Shown here piece after piece: positions 52,581 to 63,416 of a stretch of 64,000 bases of DNA. Every line of letters begins with the position of its first letter. Position 1 is the first letter of the stretch. This DNA comes from Mesorhizobium_B sp035998495 (GTDB taxonomy: Bacteria > Pseudomonadota > Alphaproteobacteria > Rhizobiales > Rhizobiaceae). The stretch spans positions 62,001-126,000 of the forward strand of contig DASYHP010000013.1 in assembly GCA_035998495.1 (NCBI GenBank), in the 5' to 3' direction. Under the pieces are notes generated by a model that ran no database searches, was not told where the DNA came from, and saw nothing but the letters and a program-made list of their open reading frames with translations. Made by a program: the position numbers and the translations under genes.

Positions 52581-53033
52581 TTGCTCAAGGGGATCAACCC
52601 GCTTTTGAACGCGGAGGCGCTCTACGCGCTCCGCGCCATGGGCCACGGCGACGACCTGATCATCGCCGACACCAATTTCCCGTCGGATTCCATCGCGCGG
52701 GAAACCGTGTTCGGCGAGCTTCTACGCATCGATGCGCCGGCGGCCCAAGTGGTGGAAGCCGTGCTCTCGCTCTACCCGCTCGACACGTTCGTGGACGACG
52801 CGGCCGCGCGCATGGAGGTGGTGGGCAAGCCCGACGAGCTTCTGCCCATCCACCGCGAGGTACAGGAGAAGATCGACGCGGCGGAAGGCAAGAGCTGGCC
52901 GATGATCGGCGTCGAGCGCTACGCCTTCTATGAGCGCGCGAAAAAGGCCTATTGCGTGATCCAGACCGGCGAGCGCCGCTTCTACGGCTGCTTCGCCTTC
53001 CGCAAGGGCGTGATCCCGCCCGATGTTCGATAA
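52581..53033 (+). CDS. RbsD/FucU family mutarotase
   Basis: A 150-residue protein of the RbsD/FucU family, which interconverts anomers of ribose or fucose. LKGINPLLNAEALYALRAMGHGDDLIIADTNFPS with its His and Asp (about 22-30) is the active-site region, and the C-terminus FYGCFAFRKGVI contains the conserved Tyr. The start is TTG 52581 with GGGAG. Length favours FucU over RbsD, but the sugar cannot be decided. Confidence 0.85.
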   Translation: MLKGINPLLNAEALYALRAMGHGDDLIIADTNFPSDSIARETVFGELLRIDAPAAQVVEAVLSLYPLDTFVDDAAARMEVVGKPDELLPIHREVQEKIDAAEGKSWPMIGVERYAFYERAKKAYCVIQTGERRFYGCFAFRKGVIPPDVR

Positions 53034-53070
53034 GTAGAGACGCCCAAAGGCGCGCGGCCACGCGAAACCG

Positions 53071-53196
53071 GCCCCCTCCACCGCCTTCGGCGGTCCCCCT
53101 CCCCCGCTTCGCAGGAGAGGATCCGCAGCGGCGGCGCCGTTGATCCTCCCCCATTCATGGGGGAGGGGGACCATGCGAAGCATGGTGGAGGGGGCC
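53071..53196. repeat. Intergenic palindromic repeat, family A (inverted pair)
   Basis: The left unit (GGCCCCCTCCACCGCCTTCG onward) and the right unit (GATCCTCCCCCATTCATGGG onward) form a head-to-head pair. The right unit shares 31 identical bases with the copy at 40747. It fills most of the gap between the mutarotase and ribokinase genes. Confidence 0.8.
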
Positions 53197-53239
53197 GAAC
53201 ACATCCCAACCGTCCAGTGACAAGAGAAAGGGCCTCAAC

Positions 53240-54172
53240 GTGCCGAACCCGCAAAAGCCCGTCGTCATCCTGGGCGTGTTCGTGGCCGACACAGCCTATC
53301 GGGCGCCACGCCAGCCGCGCATGGGCGAAACCATCCTCGGCCTCGACTTCAAGCTCGGCCCGGGCGGAAAAGGCTCCAACCAGGCGGTCGCGGCCGGCCG
53401 GCTCGGCGCGGACGTGTCCTTCATCACGCGCCTGGGCGCGGACGACTTCGCCGACATGGCCCGAAAGACGTGGGGCGAAGCCGGCGTGACGCCGGCCGTG
53501 ACGGAAACGCCCGACAGCTATACGGGCGCGGCCTATATCTTCGTGGAAGAGTCCACCGGCAACAACGCCATCATCATTTCGCCGGGCGCCGCGGCGAAGA
53601 TCTCGCCCGCCGACATCGATGCCAACGCCGACCTCATCCGGCGCGCGGGCGTGTTCGTGACCCAGCTCGAACAGCCGATCCCGGCGGCCGAACGCGCCTT
53701 GCAAATCGCGCGGGAGGCGGGCGTCACCACCATCCTCAACCCCGCCCCGGCGGCCGAGCTTCCGCAAACCATCTATCGCCTCTGCGACTATCTCACGCCC
53801 AACGAGACCGAAGCCGAGGCGCTCACGGGCATGAAGGTCGAAACCATCGACGGGGCCCGCGCGGCCGCCGACGCGCTCCTCGCCAAGGGCGTCGGCGCGG
53901 CGCTTATCACGCTGGGCGAGAAGGGCGCGCTGCTGCACGGGTCGGGCTTTTCCGAGCACGTCCCCGCCATCTCCGCGGGGCCTGTCGTGGAGACCACGGG
54001 CGCGGGCGACGCCTTCAACGGCGGCTTCGCGGTCGGCCTCGCCCGCGGCATGCCGCCCAGAGAGGCCGTGCGCTTCGCGGCGGCGGTCGCCGGCATTTCC
54101 GTGACACGGCCCGGCACCGCGCCTTCCATGCCCACCCTCGCCGAGGTCGAGGCGCTGCTGGCCAAGGCGTGA
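53240..54172 (+). CDS. rbsK: Ribokinase (PfkB family)
   Basis: A 310-residue PfkB-type kinase. LGPGGKGSNQAVAAGRLGADVSFI is the ribokinase substrate-binding motif (about residues 38-60), NPAPAAELP and TPNETEAEALTG are typical, and GPVVETTGAGDAFNGGFAVGL contains the catalytic Asp near residue 255. The start is GTG 53240. It would phosphorylate ribose or a related sugar taken up by the ABC system upstream; the sugar is inferred. Confidence 0.88.
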   Translation: MPNPQKPVVILGVFVADTAYRAPRQPRMGETILGLDFKLGPGGKGSNQAVAAGRLGADVSFITRLGADDFADMARKTWGEAGVTPAVTETPDSYTGAAYIFVEESTGNNAIIISPGAAAKISPADIDANADLIRRAGVFVTQLEQPIPAAERALQIAREAGVTTILNPAPAAELPQTIYRLCDYLTPNETEAEALTGMKVETIDGARAAADALLAKGVGAALITLGEKGALLHGSGFSEHVPAISAGPVVETTGAGDAFNGGFAVGLARGMPPREAVRFAAAVAGISVTRPGTAPSMPTLAEVEALLAKA

Positions 54173-54268
54173 GGATTACCGCGGAGGGGCGTGGACGAAG
54201 TTTCGCGCCTTCGCGGCTCGGGCGAAAAAACTTGAGCCGCAAGCCTTTGTTGTTGCTGAGCTTCTGCT

Positions 54269-54295
54269 CGCCTCACGCGCAGGCGCGCATTTTTT
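54269..54295 (+). terminator. Possible intrinsic terminator after ribokinase
   Basis: CGCCT and AGGCG form a 5-bp stem with a 7-base loop, followed after four bases by six T residues. The stem is short, so the call is tentative. Confidence 0.35.
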
Positions 54296-54374
54296 CTCTC
54301 GCTCTTTCATCCACGCCCCCTCAACCCTCTCGTATTCTCCTCCTCGCCTTCTTGCGGGAAGCCTGGGTCATGAA

Positions 54375-54625
54375 CCGGGTGCCAGGGAGAGGGCCGGTGC
54401 TGGATCGGTCGTGCAAACGGTGGCCCGGCTGGGCGATGAGCCCCCCGGTCCAGGCCCGAAGGAGGCCCGATGGGCACGTTGGGTGAGGGTCTCCAAAGAG
54501 ACAGCCACAACGTGACACGCCCCTCCAGGGCAAGACCACCGACGGGGCGCGGGTGACCGCGTCATATAAGTCGTTTCGGAAGGCACGGCCCCGGGCCCCG
54601 CTTCCCGAACCCCTCGAGAGAGGGG
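54375..54625. ncRNA. Candidate structured non-coding RNA in a 532-base gap
   Basis: Between the convergent rbsK and methyltransferase genes lies a 532-base stretch with no credible ORF but several strong helices. These are GGGCC (54391-54395) with GGCCC (54422-54426); CACGTTG (54475-54481) with CAACGTG (54508-54514) enclosing GTCTC-CAAA-GAGAC (54489-54502); CGCGG-GTGA-CCGCG (54548-54561, a GNRA loop); and CCCCTC-GAGA-GAGGGG (54610-54625). Convergent neighbours mean it cannot be a leader, so any transcript must have its own promoter. I could not match the signature motifs of RNase P, SRP, tmRNA or 6S RNA. Strand is undecided. Confidence 0.5.
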
Positions 54626-54704
54626 ATGCTCTTTGGCATGAGCCGGCCCGAACAGGGCGCGGCGATAAAGACGCGCGTCTATGGAACGGGTTGGGGGCGG
54701 CGGC

Positions 54705-55472
54705 TTACCGCGTCGCCACGATGAAGAGCCGCGGAAAGGGCAGGAGCAGGCGGCCGTCCGCCGCGAGCGGATAGCTTTGAGCGACCATCGTGCGGTAGCG
54801 GGCCAGGAAGAGGGCGCGCTCGGCCTCGTCGAGATCAGCCAGATAGGGCCGCAGGCCCGTCGCGCGGAGCCAGTCCACCAGGGCGTCCACGCCGGCCAGC
54901 GGGTGGTGATAAACGGTCAGCCACACATCCACGCGCCGGCACAAAGGCGAGAGCAGATCCCAGTAATGGCGAGGCGCATGGATTCTCGTGCGCGCCGCTT
55001 CGGCCTCCGAAAGCTTGTCGCCCCAGGGGCCGTTCTTCGCGGCTTCGGCCATGGCCGTATGGTTGGGCTCCCCGAGATTGTCGGGAAGCTGCACGGCGAG
55101 CGTGCCGCCCTCGCGGAGGCGGGAGACGAGCCGCGGCAGAAGCTCTTCGTGGTCCGGCACCCATTGGAGCGACGCATTGGCGAAGATGAGGTCATAGGAA
55201 CCCTCGCCCTCCCAGGCCGCGATGTCGGCGAGCGAAAAGGACGCGTCCGGCAGCCGCGCCCGCGCCGCCTCGATCATGGCGGGCGAGGAGTCCACGCCCT
55301 CCACGCTGGCGTCGGGAAAGCGCCGGACCAGAAGCTCCGTCGAGTTGCCCGGCCCGCAGCCGAGATCGACGGCGGTTCGCACATCCGCGTCCGACACGGC
55401 GGCGAGGAGGTCGCGCGCGGGGCGCGTGCGCTCGTCCTCGAAGCGGAGATAATCGCGGGCGGACCAGTCCAT
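54705..55472 (-). CDS. tam: Trans-aconitate 2-methyltransferase-like SAM methyltransferase
   Basis: A 255-residue class I methyltransferase with the pattern of Tam: MDWSARDYLRFEDERTRPARDLL at the start, the SAM-binding VDLGCGPGNSTELL at about 35-48, GVDSSPAMIEAA, FANASLQWVPDHEELL and the C-terminal segment LLPFPRLFIVATR. Tam methylates trans-aconitate formed by spontaneous isomerisation of cis-aconitate. Lies 34 bases after glpK on the same strand. Confidence 0.88.
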   Translation of the reverse strand: MDWSARDYLRFEDERTRPARDLLAAVSDADVRTAVDLGCGPGNSTELLVRRFPDASVEGVDSSPAMIEAARARLPDASFSLADIAAWEGEGSYDLIFANASLQWVPDHEELLPRLVSRLREGGTLAVQLPDNLGEPNHTAMAEAAKNGPWGDKLSEAEAARTRIHAPRHYWDLLSPLCRRVDVWLTVYHHPLAGVDALVDWLRATGLRPYLADLDEAERALFLARYRTMVAQSYPLAADGRLLLPFPRLFIVATR

Positions 55473-55505
55473 GAAGGCTCCTTGCTCTGCCGGCTTTGCG
55501 GCGGC

Positions 55506-56996
55506 TCAGCCCGCCGTCAGCGTGCGGTGCACGGCGTCGCGCCAGCCCGAAAGTTTTCGTTCGCGCGTGGCGGCGTCCATTTGAGGCTCGAAGCGCCGCT
55601 CGGCGGCCCAGCGCGCGGAAAAATCCTCCTGGCCCGGCCAGACGCCGACGGCGCTGCCCGCGAGCCAGGCCGCGCCGAGCGCGGTGGTCTCCATCACGGC
55701 CGGCCGGTCCACCGGCGCGTCGAGGATGTCGCTGAGGCGCTGCATGGTCCAGTCGGACGCCGACATGCCGCCGTCCGCGCGCAGCACCGTTTTTTCCGCG
55801 CCCGGCCAATCCCGCTTCATGGCATCGACGAGATCGCGCGTCTGGAAGGCCACCGCCTCCAGCGCTGCGCGGGCCAGCTCGGCCGGGCCGGTGTTGCGGG
55901 TCAGCCCGAAGATCGCGCCCCGCGCGTCGGCGTCCCAATAGGGCGCGCCGAGCCCCACGAAGGCCGGCACAAGGAAAACGTCCTGGCTCTCGTCGGCGCG
56001 TGGGGCCAGTTCGGTCGATTGCGCGGCGTGGCCGATGATCTTCAGCCCGTCGCGCAGCCACTGCACGGCCGCGCCGGCGATGAAGATGGAGCCTTCGAGC
56101 GCATAGGTGGTCCGCCCGTTCAGCCGGTAGGCCACGGTGGAGAGCAGCCGGTTCTCCGAACGCACGAGCTCTTCGCCCGTGTTGAGCACCGCGAAGCAGC
56201 CCGTGCCGTATGTGCTCTTCATCATGCCCGGCGAAAAACAGGCCTGGCCGACGGTCGCGGCCTGCTGGTCGCCCGCAACCCCGCGGATCGGGATGGTCGC
56301 GCCGAACAGGCTTTCGTCGGTCTCGCCGAAATCGCCCGAACAATCCCGCACCTCGGGCAGCATTCTTGGGGGCACACCGAGGATGGCGCAAAGCTCCTCG
56401 TCCCAGGCCTGGCGGCGGATGTCGAAGAGCAGGGTGCGCGACGCGTTGGTGGCGTCGGTGGCGTGCAGGCGCCCGCCGGTGAGCCGCCAGATCAGAAAGG
56501 AATCGATGGTGCCGGCGAGCAGCTCGCCGCGTTCGGCCTTTTCCCGTGCGCCCTCGACATGATCGAGAAGCCAGCCGAGCTTGGTGCCGGAGAAATAGGG
56601 GTCGAGCAGAAGCCCGGTGCGCTCGGTGAAGAGCTCCTCATGGCCCTCCGCGCGCAACCTCTGGCAGACATCCGCTGTGCGCCGGTCCTGCCAGACGATG
56701 GCGTTGTGGATGGGCCTGCCCGTCGCCTTTTCCCACACCACCACCGTCTCGCGCTGGTTGGTGATGCCGAGCGCGGCCACCTGTGAAGCGCCCGCGCCCG
56801 CCTGGTCGAGCGCCGCCCGCGCTGTGGCGAGCGTGGTCCTCCAGATGTGTTCGGGGTCGTGCTCCACCCAGCCCGAAGCAGGGAAGGCTTGCGGGAACTC
56901 TTGCTGGCCAACGCCTTTGGGCTTCAAGTCCGGCCCGAACAGCATGGCGCGCGTCGAAGTGGTGCCCTGGTCGATCGCCAAGACGAAGCCGGTCAT
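55506..56996 (-). CDS. glpK: Glycerol kinase
   Basis: Phosphorylates glycerol to sn-glycerol 3-phosphate. The 496-residue FGGY kinase begins FVLAIDQGTTSTRAMLF, includes GITNQRETVVVWEKATGRPIHNAIVWQDRRT, MKSTYGTGCFAVLNTGEE, YALEGSIFIAGAAVQWLRDGL and LRADGGMSASDWTMQRLSDIL. The ATG at 56996 fits the family. It follows glpV after a 129-base gap that contains a strong terminator hairpin, so it may be less expressed than the transporter or have its own promoter. Confidence 0.95.
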   Translation of the reverse strand: MTGFVLAIDQGTTSTRAMLFGPDLKPKGVGQQEFPQAFPASGWVEHDPEHIWRTTLATARAALDQAGAGASQVAALGITNQRETVVVWEKATGRPIHNAIVWQDRRTADVCQRLRAEGHEELFTERTGLLLDPYFSGTKLGWLLDHVEGAREKAERGELLAGTIDSFLIWRLTGGRLHATDATNASRTLLFDIRRQAWDEELCAILGVPPRMLPEVRDCSGDFGETDESLFGATIPIRGVAGDQQAATVGQACFSPGMMKSTYGTGCFAVLNTGEELVRSENRLLSTVAYRLNGRTTYALEGSIFIAGAAVQWLRDGLKIIGHAAQSTELAPRADESQDVFLVPAFVGLGAPYWDADARGAIFGLTRNTGPAELARAALEAVAFQTRDLVDAMKRDWPGAEKTVLRADGGMSASDWTMQRLSDILDAPVDRPAVMETTALGAAWLAGSAVGVWPGQEDFSARWAAERRFEPQMDAATRERKLSGWRDAVHRTLTAG

Positions 56997-57077
56997 CTGC
57001 GTGAACCCCCATGCCAAGCCGAAGGCGGCGGTCCGGCTGTGGGCCTCCGCCGACCGCGGCGGCCGACCCTCAAAGAA

Positions 57078-57102
57078 GGAGCCGGGGCGAAACCCCGGCT
57101 CC
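57078..57102 (-). terminator. Hairpin terminator between glpV and glpK
   Basis: GGAGCCGGGG and CCCCGGCTCC form a perfect 10-bp stem with a 5-base loop; on the minus strand it is followed by TTCTTT. It would end or reduce transcription from glpV into glpK. Confidence 0.75.
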
Positions 57103-57125
57103 GGTTCGTCTGCGGAACGCCGCGC

Positions 57126-58934
57126 CTAGTTGGCGCTGCCCTCCTCCGGCGTCGCCGTGGCGGGCTGGGCCTCCGTGCCGGCGTCGCCGCCGCTCGCGGC
57201 TGCCGGCTGAGCTTCGGTCCAGCTCTTCACCAGCTCGTCATAGTTGACGGTCTGGGGCTGCTCCTTCTCGTTCTCGATCTTGAGCTGGGGCGCGAGGTTG
57301 CCGGCTGCGACCGCCGCCGCGTTCTGCTCTTCGAGCGAGGTTTCTTCCGCCATCTTCGGGCCGATGTCGCCCTGCACGCCGGCGCGCTCGAGCCGCTCCA
57401 GCACCCGCTCCTGCTCGGCGCAGAGCGAATCCATGGCTTCCTGCGCGGTCGCCGCGCCCGAAGACGCTTCGCCGATCGCCTGCCACCAGAGCTGGGCGAG
57501 CTTCGGATAGTCCGGCACGTTGGTCCCCGTGGGCGACCACTGCACGCGGGCGGGCGAACGATAGAACTCGATCAGGCCGCCGAGCTTCGGCGCGCGTTCC
57601 GTGAAGCTCGGGTGCTGGATCGTGCTCTCGCGGATCAGCGTCAGGCCGACATGGCTCTTTTTCACGTCCACGGTCTTGGAGGTGACGAACTGCGCATAGA
57701 GCCATGCGGCCTTGGCGCGGTCCTCGGGCGTGGACTTCATCAGCGTCCAGGAGCCGACGTCCTGGTAGCCGAGCTTCATGCCGTCCTTCCAGTAGACGCC
57801 GTGCGGCGAGGGGGCGAAGCGCCACTTCGGCGTGCCGTCCTCGTTGACGACCGGCAGGCCCTCCTTGACCATGTCGGCGGTGAAGGCCGTGTACATGAAC
57901 ATCTGCTGGGCGATCTCGCCCTGCGCCGGCACGGGGCCGGATTCGGAGAAGGTCATGCCCTGGGCGGCGGCCGGCGCGTAGGCCTTCAGCCAATCCAGAT
58001 ACTTCTGGATGGCATAGACCGCGGCCGGGCCGTTGGTGTCGCCGCCGCGCGCGACGCAGGAGCCCACGGGGCGGGAGTTCTCGTCCACTTTGATGCCCCA
58101 TTCGTCGACCGGCAGGCCGTTCGGCAGGCCCTTGTCGCCGTTGCCGGCCATCGACAGCCAGGCATCGGTGAAGCGCCAACCGAGCGAGGGGTCCTTCTTG
58201 CCATAATCCATATGGCCGTAGACCTTCTTGCCCTCGATCTCGCGGCCGGTGAAGAACTCGGCGATGTCCTCATAGGCGGACCAGTTCACGGGAACGCCGA
58301 GATCGTAGCCGTATTTCGCCTTGAAGTCGGCCTTGTTCTTCTCGTCGTTGAACCAGTCGTAGCGGAACCAGTAGAGGTTCGCGAACTGCTGGTCGGGCAG
58401 TTGGTAGAGGTCGCCGTCCGGCGCGGTCGTGAACTTCAGGCCGATGAAGTCTTGGAGGTCGAGGTTCGGGTTGGTGACGTCCTTGCCTTCGTTCGCCATC
58501 CAGTCCGTCAGCGAGCGGGCCTGCTGGTAGCGCCAGTGGGTGCCGATGAGGTCGGAGTCGTTGACATAGGCGTCATAGATGTTCTCGCCCGACTGCATCT
58601 GGGTCTGCAGCTTCTCCACCACATCGCCTTCGCCGATCAGGTCATGGGTGACCTTGATGCCGGTGATGGCGGTGAAGGCGGGCGCGAGCACCTTCGACTC
58701 GTATTCATGGGTGGTGATGGTTTCCGACACCACCTTGATGTCCATGCCCTCGAACGGCTTGGCGGCGTCGATGAACCACTGCATCTCGGCTTCCTGCCCC
58801 GCGCGGTCGAGCGTGGACAGATCACCGATCTCGGCATCGAGGAACTGCTTTGCTTCCTCCATGCCGGCGAAGGCCAAGCCTCCGCTCATCAACAGCGCGA
58901 GCGCGCTGGTCGTTGCCAAGGTTTTCAGTCGCAT
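57126..58934 (-). CDS. glpV: Glycerol ABC transporter solute-binding protein GlpV
   Basis: A 602-residue periplasmic binding protein with a Sec signal (LATTSALALLMSGGLAFAG). The conserved segment EIGDLSTLDRAGQEAEMQWF near the N-terminus and WFRYDWFNDEKNKADFKAKYG are characteristic of the GlpV type. The last 30 residues are low complexity (Ala, Glu, Pro). The assignment rests on the order glpD-S-T-P-Q-U-V, as in the Rhizobium leguminosarum glycerol operon. Its start lies 77 bases after the glpU stop. Confidence 0.88.
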   Translation of the reverse strand: MRLKTLATTSALALLMSGGLAFAGMEEAKQFLDAEIGDLSTLDRAGQEAEMQWFIDAAKPFEGMDIKVVSETITTHEYESKVLAPAFTAITGIKVTHDLIGEGDVVEKLQTQMQSGENIYDAYVNDSDLIGTHWRYQQARSLTDWMANEGKDVTNPNLDLQDFIGLKFTTAPDGDLYQLPDQQFANLYWFRYDWFNDEKNKADFKAKYGYDLGVPVNWSAYEDIAEFFTGREIEGKKVYGHMDYGKKDPSLGWRFTDAWLSMAGNGDKGLPNGLPVDEWGIKVDENSRPVGSCVARGGDTNGPAAVYAIQKYLDWLKAYAPAAAQGMTFSESGPVPAQGEIAQQMFMYTAFTADMVKEGLPVVNEDGTPKWRFAPSPHGVYWKDGMKLGYQDVGSWTLMKSTPEDRAKAAWLYAQFVTSKTVDVKKSHVGLTLIRESTIQHPSFTERAPKLGGLIEFYRSPARVQWSPTGTNVPDYPKLAQLWWQAIGEASSGAATAQEAMDSLCAEQERVLERLERAGVQGDIGPKMAEETSLEEQNAAAVAAGNLAPQLKIENEKEQPQTVNYDELVKSWTEAQPAAASGGDAGTEAQPATATPEEGSAN

Positions 58935-59011
58935 AAAATTCCTCCCTTTGGGTGCAAGCGACTACTTCACGAAAGCCGCGGCCCTCCCTTGAGCCGAAGC
59001 CGTTTCCCCCC

Positions 59012-59418
59012 TCACACGGTGCGGAATACGCCAATCGCGTAAACCACGGAGAGGGCGAGAGCCCACCAGAGATTGGGGCCGACAAGCCCCAGCCAGGCGA
59101 GATGGATGAAAGCGCTGCCGAGCAGCGAAACGAACAGCCGGTCGCCGCGCGTGGTCTCGAAGCCGAGAACGCCAATGCGGGGATGCCCGCCGGGCGAGGC
59201 ATATTCCCACACGGCCATCAGCGCCAGCAGAGCCAAGATCGTCAGAAAGAACATGGCGGTCGGAAACGACCAGGCCATCCAGCCGCCCGGCAAGAGCGGG
59301 GCGAACCAGTCACGCTCGCCGTCGTCCACCGGCAGGGAAGCTACGAGAAACCACGTCGCCAGTCCGTAGAGCAGGAGGACGACGGCCAAGGGAAGCGGCC
59401 AGCGGTGTTGCGCAACCA

Positions 59419-59422
<4 letters not shown>
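59012..59422 (-). CDS. glpU: DUF2160 membrane protein GlpU
   Basis: Small 136-residue membrane protein of the DUF2160 family with about four hydrophobic helices (LPLAVVLLLYGLATWFLV, PTAMFFLTILALLALMAVW and two more). It contains GWMAWSFPTAMF and GFETTRGDRLFVSLLGSAFIHLAW. The role in the glycerol transporter is unknown. Its ATG overlaps the glpQ stop by four bases. Two adjacent ATGs are possible starts. Confidence 0.85.
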
Positions 59423-60319
<897 letters not shown>

Positions 60320-60327
<8 letters not shown>

Positions 60328-61195
60328 CGCGGCGCTCCGCCCCCACTTGCGTCATCACGGTGTAGAACACCCAGGAGAGCAAGAGGATGATCAGGAAATA
60401 GACGATCGACATGGCCGCCGCCGGCCCGAGGTCGAACTGGCCCACCGCCATCTTCACGAGATCGATGGAAAGGAAGGTGGTGGAGTTGCCGGGTCCACCA
60501 CCCGTCACCACGAAGGGCTCGGTATAGATCATGAACGAATCCATGAAGCGCAGCAGAACGGCGATCAGAAGCACGCGGCTCATCTTGGGCAGTTGGATGA
60601 AGCGGAACACCGCCCACCGCGACGCGCCGTCGATCTTCGCCGCCTGATAGTAGGCATCGGGGATCGAGACCAAGCCCGCATAGCAGAGCAGCACGACGAG
60701 GCTCGTCCAGTGCCAGACATCCATCACAATGACAGTCACCCAGGCGTCGAAGAGGTCGTTGACATAGTTGTAGTCCACGCCGAGCGCGTTCAGCGTATGG
60801 CCGAGCAGCCCGATGTCCACGCGCCCGAACACCTGCCAGATCGTGCCCACCACGTTCCAGGGGATGAGCAAGGGCAGGGCCATCAGCACGAGGCAGACCG
60901 GCACGCCCCAGCCCGAGCGCGGCATGTTGAGGGCGATGAAGATGCCAAGCGGGATTTCGATCGCGAGAATGATGGCGGAAAAGATGAGGTTCCGGCCCAT
61001 CGCCTCCCAGAAGCGGTCGGAGGACAAAATCTCCTCATACCATTCCGTGCCGGCCCAGAAGAACTCGTTGTTCCCGAACGTGTCCTGGACGGAATAGTTG
61101 ACCACCGTCATCAGCGGGATCACGGCGGAAAAGGCCACCAACGCGAGCACCGGCAGGACCATGAACCAGGCTTTGTTGTTCCAGGTCTTTTCCAT
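60320..61195 (-). CDS. glpP: Glycerol ABC transporter permease GlpP
   Basis: A 291-residue MalF-type permease. Six membrane segments; the EAA loop is DAYYQAAKIDGASRWAVFRFIQLP. VNYSVQDTFGNNEFFWAGTEWYEEI and VVTGGGPGNSTTFLSIDLVKMAVGQFD are typical for polyol or glycerol-type transporters. It starts five bases after the glpT stop and overlaps glpQ. Confidence 0.88.
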
Positions 61196-61200
61196 CGGTG

Positions 61201-62301
<1,101 letters not shown>

Positions 62302-62309
62302 GGTCCTGC

Positions 62310-63395
62310 TCACGCTGCCAGGGGGACGGGCGCGCTCACCGCGCGGCCGGACGTGTCGAAGATCATGAGCCGCGCCGGTTCGACAAAGACCTCCACGCTC
62401 TGGTCGGGCTCGAAGCGGTGGATGCCGGGTGCGAGCAGCACCCAGTGCGTTCCGGCAAAACTCAGATGCACGAAGGTTTCCGAGCCCGTGATCTCGGACG
62501 CCGTCACCTCCACTATCAGCGCGACGGCGTCCGCGCTCTGCCGGGCGAGCGACAGGTGGTGGGGCTGAAACGCCACGGTGTAGGTTCCATCGGCGATGCC
62601 GGCGGCATGCGCAGGCACGGGCAGCGCCACCGCTCCGCCGTCGATCCGGAAGCGGCCGCCCGATTTGACGAGCGTGATGACGTTCAGCGGCGGGTCCGCG
62701 AAGGTTCTTGCCGTGATCAGGTCATGCGGACGCCGGAACACTTCCACCGTCGGCCCGAACTGGGTCACGCGCCCTTCAGAGAGCGTGGCCGTGTTGCCGC
62801 CGAGCAGCAGCGCCTCCTGAGGCTCGGTGGTGGCGTAAACGAAGATCGCGCCGGTTTCGGCAAAGATCTTCGGCAACTCGGCGCGCAGTTCCTCGCGCAG
62901 CTTGTAGTCGAGATTGGCGAGCGGCTCGTCGAGCAGCACGAGCGCCGCCCGCTTCACGATGGCGCGGGCAAGGGCTGTGCGCTGCTGCTGGCCGCCCGAA
63001 AGGTTGAGCGGCGTGCGGTTCAGATAGGGGGTGAGCCGAAGGAGTTCCGCCGTGCGCTTGACTTCGCGGTCGATCACGGCCCGGTCTTCTCCGCGCACGC
63101 GCAGCGGCGAGGCGATGTTTTCGTAAACGCTCATGGCCGGGTAGTTGATGAACTGCTGATAGACCATGGCCACGTTGCGCTTCTGCACGGGTACGCCCGT
63201 CACGTCCGTATCGTCGAAGCGGACCGTTCCCGCGGTCGGCTTGTCCAGTCCGGCCATCAGCCGCATCAGGCTGGTCTTTCCCGAAAGAGTGGGGCCGAGC
63301 AGCACGTTGAGCGTGCCGCGCTCAAGCCGGAGCGAGACGTCGCGGATATGGATCGCGTTGCCGACCTGCTTGGTGACGTTCTGTAGTTCGAGCAC
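62310..63395 (-). CDS. glpS: Glycerol ABC transporter ATP-binding protein GlpS
   Basis: A 361-residue ATPase. Walker A is GPTLSGKTSLM, Q loop VYQQFINYPAMSV, a canonical signature NLSGGQQQRTALARA, Walker B LVLLDEPLANLDYK, and the H-loop region ATTEPQEALLL, in which the usual T-H-D is T-T-E. The conserved switch histidine seems replaced. It starts 21 bases after the glpD stop. Together with GlpT it would form a heterodimer. Confidence 0.9.
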   Translation of the reverse strand: MLELQNVTKQVGNAIHIRDVSLRLERGTLNVLLGPTLSGKTSLMRLMAGLDKPTAGTVRFDDTDVTGVPVQKRNVAMVYQQFINYPAMSVYENIASPLRVRGEDRAVIDREVKRTAELLRLTPYLNRTPLNLSGGQQQRTALARAIVKRAALVLLDEPLANLDYKLREELRAELPKIFAETGAIFVYATTEPQEALLLGGNTATLSEGRVTQFGPTVEVFRRPHDLITARTFADPPLNVITLVKSGGRFRIDGGAVALPVPAHAAGIADGTYTVAFQPHHLSLARQSADAVALIVEVTASEITGSETFVHLSFAGTHWVLLAPGIHRFEPDQSVEVFVEPARLMIFDTSGRAVSAPVPLAA

Positions 63396-63416
63396 GGCTA
63401 CTCCTCCCGGCCCCTG

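Noticed and set aside
54321..54539. Short minus-strand ORF of 72 codons in the structured gap
   Set aside because: It has no ribosome binding site, spans the strongest helices and shows no domain; it is better explained by the RNA-like structure.
54375..54625. Assignment of the structured gap to SRP RNA, RNase P RNA, tmRNA or 6S RNA
   Set aside because: The AGCAG/GGAAGG core of SRP, the GAGGAAAGTCC box of RNase P and a tmRNA tag reading frame are absent on both strands, and I could not build a convincing 6S fold. I therefore left it unnamed.
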